Assembly: GCF_009193185.1 (NCBI RefSeq) | Contig: NZ_VUKF01000020.1 | Span: 1 to 64,000, forward strand | DNA: 64,000 nucleotides | Source: Georgenia thermotolerans | Lineage (GTDB): Bacteria; Actinomycetota; Actinomycetes; Actinomycetales; Actinomycetaceae | Reading direction: 5' to 3' | Shown: positions 16,321 to 24,941 of the stretch, piece by piece | Layout: each line of letters opens with the position of its first letter | Position numbering within the stretch: position 1 is the stretch's first letter | Made by a program: the position numbers and the translations under genes | Notes under the pieces: generated by a model | The model's input: only the letters and a program-made list of their open reading frames with translations | Told to the model about the DNA's origin: nothing | Database searches by the model: none

Positions 16321-17985
16321 GTGCCCGCCACCCTCCACGTCGCCGGCTTCGGCGCCGCCCGCGGCGCCCGCCGCCTGTTCTCCGACCTCTCCTTCACCAT
16401 CGCCCCCGGGGACGTGTGGGGGCTGGTGGGCGCGAACGGCGCCGGGAAGTCGACCCTGCTCGCCGCCCTCGCCGGCCTGCCGACCGGCGCGGAGATCTCC
16501 GGGCGGGCCACGCTGGCCCCGGCGGAGGCGACCGTGGGCTACCTCGCCCAGGAGCCCGAGCGCCGCCCCGGCGAGACGGTCCGCGAGCTGCTGCACCGGC
16601 GCACCGGGGTGGCCGCGGCGACGGCGGCGATGGAGCACGCGGCGCACGAGCTGGCCGCCCGCCCCGACGACGCCGCCACCGCCGACGCGTACGCCACGGC
16701 CCTGGACCGCTGGCTCGCGCTCGGCGGGGCGGACCTGGACGAGCGGGCCGAGGAGGTGGCCGCCGACGTCGGCCTCGGCGTCGGGCTCGACGCCGAGATG
16801 ACCGCGCTGTCGGGCGGGGAGGCCGCCCGCACGTCGCTGGCCGCGCTGCTGCTCTCGCGCCACGACGTCCTGCTCCTCGACGAGCCGACCAACGACCTCG
16901 ACCTCGCCGGGCTCGAGCGCCTGGAACGGTTCGTCGCCGGCTCGCGGGCCCCGCTCGTCGTCGTCAGCCACGACCGGGAGTTCCTCGCCCGCACCGTGAC
17001 CGGCGTCGTCGAGCTGGACCTGGCCCAGCAGCAGGTCAGCGTCTACGACGGCGGCTACGAGGCCTTCCTGGCCGAGCGGGAGCTGGCGCGCCGCCACGCC
17101 CGCGAGGCCTACGAGGACTACGCGGACCGGCTCGGCGAGCTGCGGGCGCGGGCGCAGATGCAGAAGTCCTGGGTGGACAAGGGCGTGCGCAACGCCCGCA
17201 AGAAGGCCGCCCGCCGCGAGCCGGACAAGCACGTCAAGGCGCACGCGGTCGCCCGGACCGAGAAGCAGGCCGCGAAGGTCAGCCAGACCGAGCGGGCCAT
17301 CGACCGGCTCGAGAGGGTCGAGGAGCCGCGCAAGGAGTGGGAGCTGCGGATGTCCATCGCCGCCGCCCCGCGCAGCGGCAGCGTCGTGGCCACGCTCGAC
17401 GGCGCCGTGGTGCGCCGCGGCGGCTTCACCTTCGGCCCGGTCACCGCCCAGGTGGACTACGGCGACCGGATCGTCATCACCGGGGCGAACGGCTCGGGCA
17501 AGTCCACCCTCCTCGCGGTGCTGCTCGGCCGGCTGGCCCCGGACGAGGGGCGGGCCGCGCTGGGCGCCTCGGTGGCCGTCGGCGAGGTGGACCAGGCGCG
17601 CGCCCTGTTCGCGGGCACCGAGCCGCTCGCGACGGCGTTCGGCGCGCTGGTGCCGCAGTGGCCCGCGGCGGAGGTGCGCACGCTGCTGGCGAAGTTCGGG
17701 CTGGGCGGGGAGCACGCCGTGCGCCCCGCGGCCTCGCTCTCCCCCGGCGAGCGGACCCGGGCCGCGCTCGCGCTGCTGCAGGCCCGCGGGGTCAACCTGC
17801 TCGTCCTCGACGAGCCGACCAACCACCTGGACCTGCCCGCCATCGTCCAGCTGGAGCAGGCGGTGGAGTCCTTCCCCGGCACCGTGCTGCTGGTCACGCA
17901 CGACCGGCGGATGCTCGCCGAGGTGCGCGCGACCCGCCGGTGGGAGCTCGAGGCGGGCAGGCTGCGCGAGCTGCCGGCGGCGTGA
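16321..17985 (+). CDS. ABC-F family ATPase
   Basis: A 554-residue soluble protein with two ABC ATPase domains and no membrane segments. Domain 1: Walker A GANGAGKST (about residue 38), signature LSGGEAART, Walker B LLLDEPTNDLDL. Domain 2: Walker A GANGSGKST (about 393), signature LSPGERTRA (Pro for the usual Gly), Walker B LVLDEPTNHLDL. A charged linker rich in Lys/Arg (about 270-330) corresponds to the P-site tRNA interaction motif. ABC-F proteins act on the ribosome, either protecting against antibiotics or resolving stalls. The TipAL-like regulator just upstream favours a protection role here. Confidence 0.9.
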   Translation: MPATLHVAGFGAARGARRLFSDLSFTIAPGDVWGLVGANGAGKSTLLAALAGLPTGAEISGRATLAPAEATVGYLAQEPERRPGETVRELLHRRTGVAAATAAMEHAAHELAARPDDAATADAYATALDRWLALGGADLDERAEEVAADVGLGVGLDAEMTALSGGEAARTSLAALLLSRHDVLLLDEPTNDLDLAGLERLERFVAGSRAPLVVVSHDREFLARTVTGVVELDLAQQQVSVYDGGYEAFLAERELARRHAREAYEDYADRLGELRARAQMQKSWVDKGVRNARKKAARREPDKHVKAHAVARTEKQAAKVSQTERAIDRLERVEEPRKEWELRMSIAAAPRSGSVVATLDGAVVRRGGFTFGPVTAQVDYGDRIVITGANGSGKSTLLAVLLGRLAPDEGRAALGASVAVGEVDQARALFAGTEPLATAFGALVPQWPAAEVRTLLAKFGLGGEHAVRPAASLSPGERTRAALALLQARGVNLLVLDEPTNHLDLPAIVQLEQAVESFPGTVLLVTHDRRMLAEVRATRRWELEAGRLRELPAA

Positions 17986-18006
17986 GCCGTCAGGCAGCGT
18001 GAGCCG

Positions 18007-18582
18007 TCAGGCGGCGCCGGAGGCCTGGTCCTCGACCTTGACCGCGGAGATCTCGAACTCGAGCGTGATCTTCTCCGACACCAGCACGCCGCCGGTGTCC
18101 AGGGCGACCTGCCACTCCAGGCCCCAGTCGCGCCGGTTGACCCGGCGGGTGCCCTCGAAGCCGGCGCGCAGCTGGCCGTTGGCGTCGCGGTGGACCCCGA
18201 CGAGGTCGAGCGGGATGGCCACCTGCTTGGAGATGCCGCGGATGGTCAGGTCGCCGACCACCATGAAGGTGTTGTCCTCGACCTCGTCCACCGTGGAGCT
18301 GGTGAACACGATCTCCGGGTAGGTCTCGACGTCGAAGAAGTCCGCGCTGCGCAGGTGCTCGTCGCGCTGGGCGTTGCGGGTGTCGACGCTGGCGGCCTTG
18401 ACCCGGACCTCCACCGTGGAGTTGGCCGGGTTGGCGGCGTCGACGTGGATGTGCCCGTCGACGTCGTTGAAGGCGCCCCGCACCTTCGTCACCATGGCGT
18501 GCCGGGCGGAGAACCCGATTCGGGTGTGGTCGGGGTCGAAGATCCATTCCCCGCTCAGCGTGCTGGCGTCGAGTTCCGCCAT
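18007..18582 (-). CDS. YceI-family lipocalin-like protein
   Basis: A 191-residue YceI protein, an eight-stranded lipocalin-like barrel that binds polyisoprenoids or other amphiphiles. Characteristic stretches are GEWIFDPDHTRIGFSARHAMVTKVRGAF near the N terminus, QRDEHLRSADFFDVETYPEI in the middle, and the first NRRDWGLEWQ strand near the end. No signal peptide is seen, so this copy appears cytoplasmic. GAAGGAGGAAG precedes the ATG, lying in the loop of a small inverted repeat (GTCTTC/GAAGAC, 18584-18602) that could mask it. Convergent with the ABC-F gene. Confidence 0.9.
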   Translation of the reverse strand: MAELDASTLSGEWIFDPDHTRIGFSARHAMVTKVRGAFNDVDGHIHVDAANPANSTVEVRVKAASVDTRNAQRDEHLRSADFFDVETYPEIVFTSSTVDEVEDNTFMVVGDLTIRGISKQVAIPLDLVGVHRDANGQLRAGFEGTRRVNRRDWGLEWQVALDTGGVLVSEKITLEFEISAVKVEDQASGAA

Positions 18583-18686
18583 CGTCTTCCTCCTTCGAAG
18601 ACCGTCGCCGGGTATCTTAGACGGCTGTCGGAGACCCTACCCTTGCCGGGACCACGCCGACGGTTTTTCGGAACGACGTCTTCCGA

Positions 18687-19400
18687 TCAGGCGGAGACGA
18701 GCGAGCCGATCACCGAGGTGAACAGCCGCAGCCCGTCGGTGCCGCCGCGCGGCGCGCCGGGGACGTCGGGCCCGAAACCGGGCTCGACGGCGTGCTCGGG
18801 GTGGGGCATGAGCCCGACGACGTTGCCGCGGGCGTTGCTCACGCCGGCGATGTCGCGCAGGGAGCCGTTGGGGTTCATCCCCGCGTAGCGGAAGACGACC
18901 TGGCCCTCCCCCTCGATCCGGTTCAGCGTGTCCTCGTCGGCGACGAAGCCGCCCTCGCCGTTCTTCAGCGGGATGGTGATGACCTCGTCGGCGGCGAGGT
19001 CCGCCGTCCACGGGGTCCGGGTGCTCTCCACGCGCAGCTGCTGGTCGCGGCAGATGAAGTGCTGGTGGTCGTTGCGGATGAGGGCGCCGGGCAGCAGGTG
19101 CGCCTCGCACAGGATCTGGAAGCCGTTGCAGATGCCCAGCACGGGCAGCCCGCCCTGGGCGGCGGCCACCACCTCGCCCATCACCGGGGCGAAGCGGGCG
19201 ATGGCGCCGCAGCGCAGGTAGTCGCCGTAGGAGAAGCCCCCGGGCAGGACGACGGCGTCGACGCCGTGCAGGTCCGCGTCGGCGTGCCACAGCGCGACCG
19301 GCTCGGCGCCGGCCAGGCGGACGGCCCGCTGGGCGTCGCGGTCGTCCAGGGTGCCGGGGAAGGTCACGACGCCGATCCGGGCACCGCTGGCGGCGGACAT
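18687..19400 (-). CDS. purQ: Phosphoribosylformylglycinamidine synthase subunit I (glutaminase)
   Basis: A 237-residue class I glutamine amidotransferase that supplies ammonia to PurL in step 4 of de novo purine synthesis. The nucleophile Cys is in GICNGFQIL (about residue 96) and the His-Glu pair in [11 protein letters not shown] near the C terminus; [15 protein letters not shown] is the PurQ signature. Its ATG overlaps the PurS stop (TGATG), so the two subunits are translationally coupled. The synthetase subunit purL is not downstream; YceI follows instead, so purL must lie outside this window. Confidence 0.95.
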   Translation of the reverse strand: MSAASGARIGVVTFPGTLDDRDAQRAVRLAGAEPVALWHADADLHGVDAVVLPGGFSYGDYLRCGAIARFAPVMGEVVAAAQGGLPVLGICNGFQILCEAHLLPGALIRNDHQHFICRDQQLRVESTRTPWTADLAADEVITIPLKNGEGGFVADEDTLNRIEGEGQVVFRYAGMNPNGSLRDIAGVSNARGNVVGLMPHPEHAVEPGFGPDVPGAPRGGTDGLRLFTSVIGSLVSA

Positions 19401-19657
19401 CAGCGCTGCTCCTCGGCGTCGTAGACGCCCACGACGTCCTCGATGATCGGGTTCGACAGCGCCGTCTCGGCCGCCTTGCGGGCGGCGTCGATGAGCTCGG
19501 GGGTGACCTCGCCGTCGACGCTGAGCTCGAAGCGCTTGCCCTGGCGCACGCCGGTGAACTGGTCCAGGCCCAGCCGCGGCAGCGCCCCCGCGACAGCCTT
19601 GCCCTGGGGATCGAGGATCTCCGGCTTCGGCATGACCTCGACGACGATGCGTCCCAT
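19400..19657 (-). CDS. purS: Phosphoribosylformylglycinamidine synthase subunit PurS
   Basis: An 85-residue protein that bridges PurQ and PurL in the Gram-positive FGAM synthase. Family features: the opening [19 protein letters not shown] and the [12 protein letters not shown] strand. AGGAGCG lies 5 nt before the ATG. Its stop overlaps the purQ start. Confidence 0.95.
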   Translation of the reverse strand: MGRIVVEVMPKPEILDPQGKAVAGALPRLGLDQFTGVRQGKRFELSVDGEVTPELIDAARKAAETALSNPIIEDVVGVYDAEEQR

Positions 19658-19845
19658 ACTTCGCTCCTGGTGTCTCGGCGGCGGCGAGGCCAGGGTAACC
19701 GCTCGCTCCGGCGCGCCCGAAGGGCCGTCCATGGGCGGCGAGAGCCGCGCCACAGCGGCCGCCCGTGCCTCCCCTCGCCGCGCGCCGCCCCTCCTCTCGC
19801 CGGGCGGCCAGAGCGGCCATGCGGCTCCCCGGCCGGGCGGCACGG

Positions 19846-20802
19846 TCAGGGCAGGCGGCCGACGGCCCCCAGCACGAGGTCCCAGAACCGGGCCACGTCC
19901 AGCTCGGTGGCCACCAGGTGGTCGAGCTCCTGGCCCTCCCGGCCCGCGAAGTCGGTCACCGTCATGCCGGTGGTGTGCTCCCCGCGCAGCTCCACGGCGA
20001 CGTGCGCGGGCCGCACCCGCACCACGTCGGGGTCGATGACCCGCGCGACGGCGCACACGTCGTGCACCGGCGGGGCGGGAAAGCCCTGCTTGGCGCGGTA
20101 GGCCGGGCCGAAGAAGTCGAGCATGTCGACGACGAAGCGGCCCGCCGTCGTCCCCAGCGCCCGGAACCGCTCGACGACGTCGGGGGTGGCCAGCGCCTGG
20201 TGGGTGAGGTCGAGGCCCACCATGGTGACCCGCCAGGGCGCGGAGAAGACGACGTGCGCCGCCTCGGGGTCGGTGTAGATGTTGAACTCCGCGGCGGCGG
20301 TGACGTTGCCCTTGGAGTACCCGCCGCCCATGAGGACGACCTCCCGCACCCGGGCGGCGATGCAAGGCTCGCGGCGCAGCGCGGTGGCGACGTTGGTCAG
20401 CGGCCCGGTGGGCACGAGCGTGACGGTCCCGGGCCCGGCGGCCATGACGGCCTCGATGATGACGTCGACGCCGTGGCGCGGGTCCAGGGCCACGGCCGGC
20501 TCGGGCAGCACCGGCCCGTCCAGCCCGCTCTCGCCGTGGGTGCGCGGGTCGGTCAGGACCGCGTCACGCACGAGCGGCCGGTCGCACCCGGCGGCGACGA
20601 CGACGTCGTCGAGCCCGGCCACGGTCGCCACCGCGAGGGCGTTGCGGGTCACCTTCTCCAGCGTCTGGTTGCCGCCCACGGTGGTGATGGCGGCGATGTC
20701 GATGCCCGGGTGGCCGGCGGCGAGGAGCAGGGCGAGGGCGTCGTCGTGACCGGGGTCGCAGTCGAGGACGACGCGGCGTGGCGCCGGCGTGGGATCGGTC
20801 AC
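19846..20802 (-). CDS. Inosine-uridine preferring nucleoside hydrolase family protein
   Basis: A 318-residue nucleoside N-ribohydrolase. The Ca2+-binding motif is [17 protein letters not shown] (residues about 13-29), and a second signature, [19 protein letters not shown], precedes NIYTDPEAA. It would cleave nucleosides to base and ribose for salvage. The GTG at 20802 puts the Ca2+ motif at the expected distance; the frame is open to 20838. It follows the desaturase on the same strand by 108 nt and sits amid purine genes, which fits salvage. Confidence 0.88.
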   Translation of the reverse strand: MTDPTPAPRRVVLDCDPGHDDALALLLAAGHPGIDIAAITTVGGNQTLEKVTRNALAVATVAGLDDVVVAAGCDRPLVRDAVLTDPRTHGESGLDGPVLPEPAVALDPRHGVDVIIEAVMAAGPGTVTLVPTGPLTNVATALRREPCIAARVREVVLMGGGYSKGNVTAAAEFNIYTDPEAAHVVFSAPWRVTMVGLDLTHQALATPDVVERFRALGTTAGRFVVDMLDFFGPAYRAKQGFPAPPVHDVCAVARVIDPDVVRVRPAHVAVELRGEHTTGMTVTDFAGREGQELDHLVATELDVARFWDLVLGAVGRLP

Positions 20803-20910
20803 GGGCCCACCGTGCCGCGCCGGCGGCCGGCGGCGCAATGCCGGTGCGGGCTCAGTAGAGGCAGGCCGCCCAACGCCGGCTGCGGCGTCGGGCCTGGCAG
20901 CCCCCGCGCG

Positions 20911-22020
20911 TCAGACCCGGTACTGCACGGCCAGCGGGCAGGCCCACACGTCCAGGCCGCCGCGGCCGACCCGGTTGATGTAGTCGTGCACGGCCTTGTA
21001 GGACTGCCCGAGCGAGGTCTCGGTGTAGCGCACGCCGAGCTGCTCGCAGTACGCCCGCACCATCGGGGCCACCTTGCGCAGGTTCGGCCGTGCCATGGAG
21101 GGGAAGAGGTGGTGCTCGACCTGGAAGTTCAGCCCGCCCATGAACGTGTCGACCCAGCGCCCGCCGGTGATGTTGCGGCTCATGAGGACCTGGCGGCGCA
21201 GGAAGTCGATCTTGACGGTGGGCGGCACGAGCGGCATGCCGATGTGGTTGGGCGCGAAGGACAGGCCCATGTACAGGCCGAAGACGGCGAGCTGGACCCC
21301 GATGAACGCGGCGGCCTTGCCGGGCGGCAGGATGAGGAACACCAGCGCGACGTAGCTCACGAGCCGGAAGCTGATGAAGCCCAGCTCCACCCAGCGGCGC
21401 TTGACCTTCTCCCGGCTCAGCACCCGGCGCAGCCCCTGCACGTGCAGGTTCACACCCTCGAGCAGCAGCAGCGGGAAGAAGAACCAGCCCTGCTTGGTGG
21501 CCAGCCAGCGCCCGAGCCGCGACCTGCGGGCCGCGGCCGCCTGCGGCGTGAAGGCGAGCACGCCCGAGTCGATGTCGGGGTCGGTGTCGACCTTGTTCGG
21601 CGCGGCGTGGTGCTTGGTGTGCTTGCGCTGCCACCACCCCAGGCCCATCCCGGCGAAGAGGTTCACCACGATGAGGGAGACCCACTCGTTCCACTTGCCG
21701 GAGACGAAGATCTGCCGGTGGGCCGCGTCGTGGCCCAGGAAGGCGATCTGCGTCATGAGCAGGGCGAGGACGACGGCGGTGCTCAGCTGCCACCACGTGT
21801 CGCCCATGTGGACGAACGTCGCGGCCAGCACCAGCCCGGCCACCGTGAGCCCGATGAGCTTCGACCAGTAGTAGCCGTAGGCCCGGCGCATGAGGCCGCG
21901 CTCCTGCACCTTGGCGGTCAGCGCGGTGAAGTCGCTGACCTGCCGCTCGCGGGCGGTGCGCGGCGTCGCGCGCCCACCCCCAGTATGGGGGGATGTCGTT
22001 GGGCTGAGGGTCAGGCTCAT
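20911..22020 (-). CDS. Membrane fatty acid desaturase (acyl-lipid type)
   Basis: A 369-residue membrane di-iron desaturase. Three His boxes are visible: GHDAAH (about residue 92), KHTKHH (about 130) and QVEHH (about 303), with four hydrophobic segments. The QxxHH third box is typical of front-end/acyl-lipid desaturases. There is no cytochrome b5 domain, so electrons come from elsewhere. The ATG at 22020 is preferred; GTG 22074 would add 18 Ser/Ala-rich residues. Two tandem palindromes upstream (22128-22156) suggest repressor control, as expected for membrane fluidity genes. Confidence 0.9.
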   Translation of the reverse strand: MSLTLSPTTSPHTGGGRATPRTARERQVSDFTALTAKVQERGLMRRAYGYYWSKLIGLTVAGLVLAATFVHMGDTWWQLSTAVVLALLMTQIAFLGHDAAHRQIFVSGKWNEWVSLIVVNLFAGMGLGWWQRKHTKHHAAPNKVDTDPDIDSGVLAFTPQAAAARRSRLGRWLATKQGWFFFPLLLLEGVNLHVQGLRRVLSREKVKRRWVELGFISFRLVSYVALVFLILPPGKAAAFIGVQLAVFGLYMGLSFAPNHIGMPLVPPTVKIDFLRRQVLMSRNITGGRWVDTFMGGLNFQVEHHLFPSMARPNLRKVAPMVRAYCEQLGVRYTETSLGQSYKAVHDYINRVGRGGLDVWACPLAVQYRV

Positions 22021-22127
22021 GGCCGCCACCTGGGTGCTCGAGGGGGCGCGACCACGGGCCGCACTGGCGGTCACGGGCGACCGCCTGCAGCGAGTGTGAC
22101 ACGGAACGGCGCCGACCGATACCTCTG

Positions 22128-22156
22128 CCTACGGTGCCGTAGGTTACGGCGCCGTA
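22128..22156. promoter_or_regulatory. Twin palindromic operator upstream of the desaturase
   Basis: CCTACGG-TG-CCGTAGG (22128-22143) and TACGGCGCCGTA (22145-22156) are perfect palindromes with centres 15 bp apart, both of the form TACGGNGCCGTA. On the gene strand they lie just before a TATCGG candidate -10. Two dimer sites on nearly the same helical face suit a TetR-type repressor. Confidence 0.65.
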
Positions 22157-22158
22157 GA

Positions 22159-22224
22159 GGGCCGCCCTGAGGCGTCGCAGGGGCCACCCTGAGGCGGCGC
22201 CGCGGACACCCTGGGGGCGGCGCC
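22159..22224. repeat. Three 22-nt imperfect tandem repeats
   Basis: Units at 22159-22180, 22181-22202 and 22203-22224 share the core ACCCTGAGGCGGCGCC (GCCCTGAGGCGTCGCA in the first). They fill the gap between the purC stop and the desaturase operator. Confidence 0.75.
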
Positions 22225-22266
22225 CGGGGCCGCCGACGGGTCGCGCGCCCGCCGCGCTGCCCTCTC

Positions 22267-23184
22267 TCAGGCGGTGAAGGTGCGCCCGGTCAGCAGCTCG
22301 TAGGCCTCGACGTAGCGCTCGCGGGTGCGCTCGACGACGTCGTCGGGCAGCGCCGGCGGCGGGGTGTCGTCGCGCCGGTCCCAGCCGGCGTCCGGGGAGA
22401 GCAGCCAGTCGCGCACGAACTGCTTGTCGTAGCTCAGCTGGGGCCGGCCGGGCTCGTAGTCCGCCGCCGCCCAGAAGCGCGAGGAGTCGGGGGTGAGCAC
22501 CTCGTCGGCCAGGACGATCTCCGGCTCGCCGGGGTGCGGGGACGCCCCGAACTCGAGCTTGGTGTCGGCCAGGATCATGCCGCGGCGGGCGGCGAGGTCG
22601 GCGGCGCGCTCGTAGACCTCCAGCGTCGTCTCGCGCAGCCGGCGCGCGGCCGTGTCCCCCACCCGCTCGGCCATGTCCTCGAAGGTGATGTTCTCGTCGT
22701 GCTCGCCCATCTGGGCCTTGGCGGCCGGGGTGAAGATCGGCTCGGGCAGCTTGTCGCTCTCGACCAGGCCGGGCGGCAGCGGCACCCCGCACACCGAGGC
22801 GGTGGCGCGGTACTCGCTCAGCGCCGAGCCGGTGATGTACCCGCGGGCCACGCACTCGATGGGGTACATGCGCAGCTGGCGGCAGATCATCGCCCGCCCG
22901 GCGACCTGCCCGGGCACGTCGAGGGAGACGACGTGGTGGGGGACGACGTCCTCGAGCTGCTCGAACCACCACAGGCTCATCGCGGTGAGGATCTTGCCCT
23001 TGTCCGGGATCGTCGTCGGCAGCACGTAGTCGAAGGCGCTGATGCGGTCCGAGGCGACGACGAGGACGACGTCGCCGCCCGCGCCCGAGGTGGCGCCGGC
23101 GGGCACGTACAGGTCGCGGACCTTGCCGGAGTGGGCGTGCGTCCAGCCCTCGAGGTCGGGTGCGGTCCCGGGCGTGGTCGTCAT
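22267..23184 (-). CDS. purC: SAICAR synthase
   Basis: A 305-residue phosphoribosylaminoimidazole-succinocarboxamide synthase, purine step 8 (ligates Asp to CAIR with ATP). It has the typical start HSGKVRDLYV (ATP-binding), SDRISAFDYVLPT, IECVARGYITGSA and LADTKLEFG signatures. The ATG at 23184 fits family length; the frame is open much further upstream without support. It stands alone between the desaturase control region and gnd (divergent). Confidence 0.95.
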   Translation of the reverse strand: MTTTPGTAPDLEGWTHAHSGKVRDLYVPAGATSGAGGDVVLVVASDRISAFDYVLPTTIPDKGKILTAMSLWWFEQLEDVVPHHVVSLDVPGQVAGRAMICRQLRMYPIECVARGYITGSALSEYRATASVCGVPLPPGLVESDKLPEPIFTPAAKAQMGEHDENITFEDMAERVGDTAARRLRETTLEVYERAADLAARRGMILADTKLEFGASPHPGEPEIVLADEVLTPDSSRFWAAADYEPGRPQLSYDKQFVRDWLLSPDAGWDRRDDTPPPALPDDVVERTRERYVEAYELLTGRTFTA

Positions 23185-23349
23185 GGCGCCATCCTGGCAG
23201 CCGCCCCCCGGCGCCGTCTGCCGCGGTCCGGCATGCGACCGGCGGCCGGCGCCGGACCGGCAACTCATGGCACGGGTGAGCCACCGGGTTGGCCGACCGC
23301 GTACGGTTTCCGGGAAGCCTGTGCAGCCCAACCCCAGGAGGAAGTGGAC

Positions 23350-24804
23350 ATGGCAAGCGAGAAGCCCGTCGGTGTGGCAGACATCGGCGTGACCGGACTG
23401 GCGGTCATGGGCTCGAACCTGGCCCGGAACTTCGCCCGTCACGGCCACAAGGTCGCCGTGCACAACCGCACCTACGCCCGGACGGAGAAGCTGGTCTCCG
23501 AGCACGACGACGAGGGCACCTTCGTCCCGTCGGAGTCCATGGAGGACTTCGTCGCCTCGCTCGCCAAGCCCCGCGTGGCCCTCATCATGGTCAAGGCGGG
23601 CGCCCCGACCGACGCCGTCATCGACGAGCTGGCCCAGTACATGGAGCCCGGCGACATCATCGTCGACGCCGGCAACGCGCACTTCCCGGACACCATCCGC
23701 CGCGAGCAGGCGCTGAAGGAGAAGGGACTGCACTTCGTCGGCTCCGGCGTCTCCGGCGGCGAGGAGGGCGCGCTCAACGGCCCGTCCATCATGCCCGGCG
23801 GCACCAAGGAGTCCTACGACCGCCTCGGCCCGATGCTGGAGTCCATCTCCGCGCACGTCGACGGCGTCCCGTGCTGCACGCACGTCGGCCCCGACGGCGC
23901 CGGCCACTTCGTCAAGATGGTGCACAACGGCATCGAGTACGCCGACATGCAGCTCATCGCCGAGGCCTACGACCTGCTCCGCCAGGGCCTGGGCGCCTCG
24001 GCGGCCGAGATCGGCAAGATCTTCGAGGAGTGGAACGCCGGGGACCTGGAGTCCTTCCTCATCGAGATCTCCGCGGACGTGCTCCAGCACACCGACCCCC
24101 AGACCGGCAAGGCGTTCGTGGACATCGTCCTGGACCAGGCCGAGCAGAAGGGCACCGGGCGCTGGACCGTGCAGAACGCCCTCGACCTGGGCGTGCCGAT
24201 CACCGGCATCGCCGAGGCGACCTTCGCCCGCGCCCTGTCGGGCTCGGTGCCCCAGCGCGAGGCCGCCCGCGCGGCGCTGCCCGCCGAGGCCGGCACCTGG
24301 GACGTCACCGACCGCGACGCCTTCATCGAGGACGTGCGCCTGGCCCTGTACGCCTCCAAGGTGGTGGCCTACTCCCAGGGCTTCGACCAGATCGCGGCCG
24401 CCTCGGACGAGTTCGGCTGGGACATCGACCGCGGGGCGATGGCCCGCATCTGGCGCGGCGGCTGCATCATCCGCGCCCGGTTCCTCAACCGCATCACCGA
24501 GGCCTACGAGCGCCAGGCGGACCTGCCGCTGCTGCTCGCCGACCCGTACTTCACCGGGGCGGTCGGCAACGGCGTCGCCGCGTGGCGCCGGGTCGTCTCC
24601 CAGGCCGCCCTCAACGGCGTGCCCACCCCGGCGTTCGCCTCGTCGCTGAGCTACTACGACGGCATCCGCGCCGAGCGGCTGCCCGCCGCGCTCATCCAGG
24701 CCCAGCGCGACTTCTTCGGGGCCCACACCTACCGCCGGGTCGACCAGGAGGGCGTGTTCCACACCCTGTGGTCGGGCGACCGGTCGGAGGAGAAGCAGTC
24801 CTGA
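23350..24804 (+). CDS. gnd: 6-phosphogluconate dehydrogenase (decarboxylating)
   Basis: A 484-residue NADP-dependent enzyme of the oxidative pentose phosphate pathway, giving ribulose 5-phosphate, CO2 and NADPH. Visible: the Rossmann GLAVMGSNLARNFARHG (residues about 16-32), substrate-binding GSGVSGGEEGA (about 133), catalytic HFVKMVHNGIEY (about 187), and IWRGGCIIRARFL near 375. Length matches the long dimeric form. AGGAGGAAGTGG precedes the ATG. It makes ribose phosphate beside several purine genes. A 19-bp hairpin follows. Confidence 0.95.
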   Translation: MASEKPVGVADIGVTGLAVMGSNLARNFARHGHKVAVHNRTYARTEKLVSEHDDEGTFVPSESMEDFVASLAKPRVALIMVKAGAPTDAVIDELAQYMEPGDIIVDAGNAHFPDTIRREQALKEKGLHFVGSGVSGGEEGALNGPSIMPGGTKESYDRLGPMLESISAHVDGVPCCTHVGPDGAGHFVKMVHNGIEYADMQLIAEAYDLLRQGLGASAAEIGKIFEEWNAGDLESFLIEISADVLQHTDPQTGKAFVDIVLDQAEQKGTGRWTVQNALDLGVPITGIAEATFARALSGSVPQREAARAALPAEAGTWDVTDRDAFIEDVRLALYASKVVAYSQGFDQIAAASDEFGWDIDRGAMARIWRGGCIIRARFLNRITEAYERQADLPLLLADPYFTGAVGNGVAAWRRVVSQAALNGVPTPAFASSLSYYDGIRAERLPAALIQAQRDFFGAHTYRRVDQEGVFHTLWSGDRSEEKQS

Positions 24805-24822
24805 CCTGACGGGCGCCCGCGC

Positions 24823-24865
24823 ACGACGGCGGCCGGTCACCTCCTCGGTGACCGGCCGCCGTCGT
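24823..24865. terminator. Bidirectional hairpin between gnd and purD
   Basis: Perfect 19-bp stem (24823-24841 with 24847-24865) and a TCCTC loop, between convergent genes. Confidence 0.85.
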
Positions 24866-24941
24866 CGTTCGCGCCTTGTCCGCCGTCCCGCGTGGGCCTC
24901 GGCCGCCGTCGTTCCTGCGGGCCTCGCGCGGAAGGCCCCGG

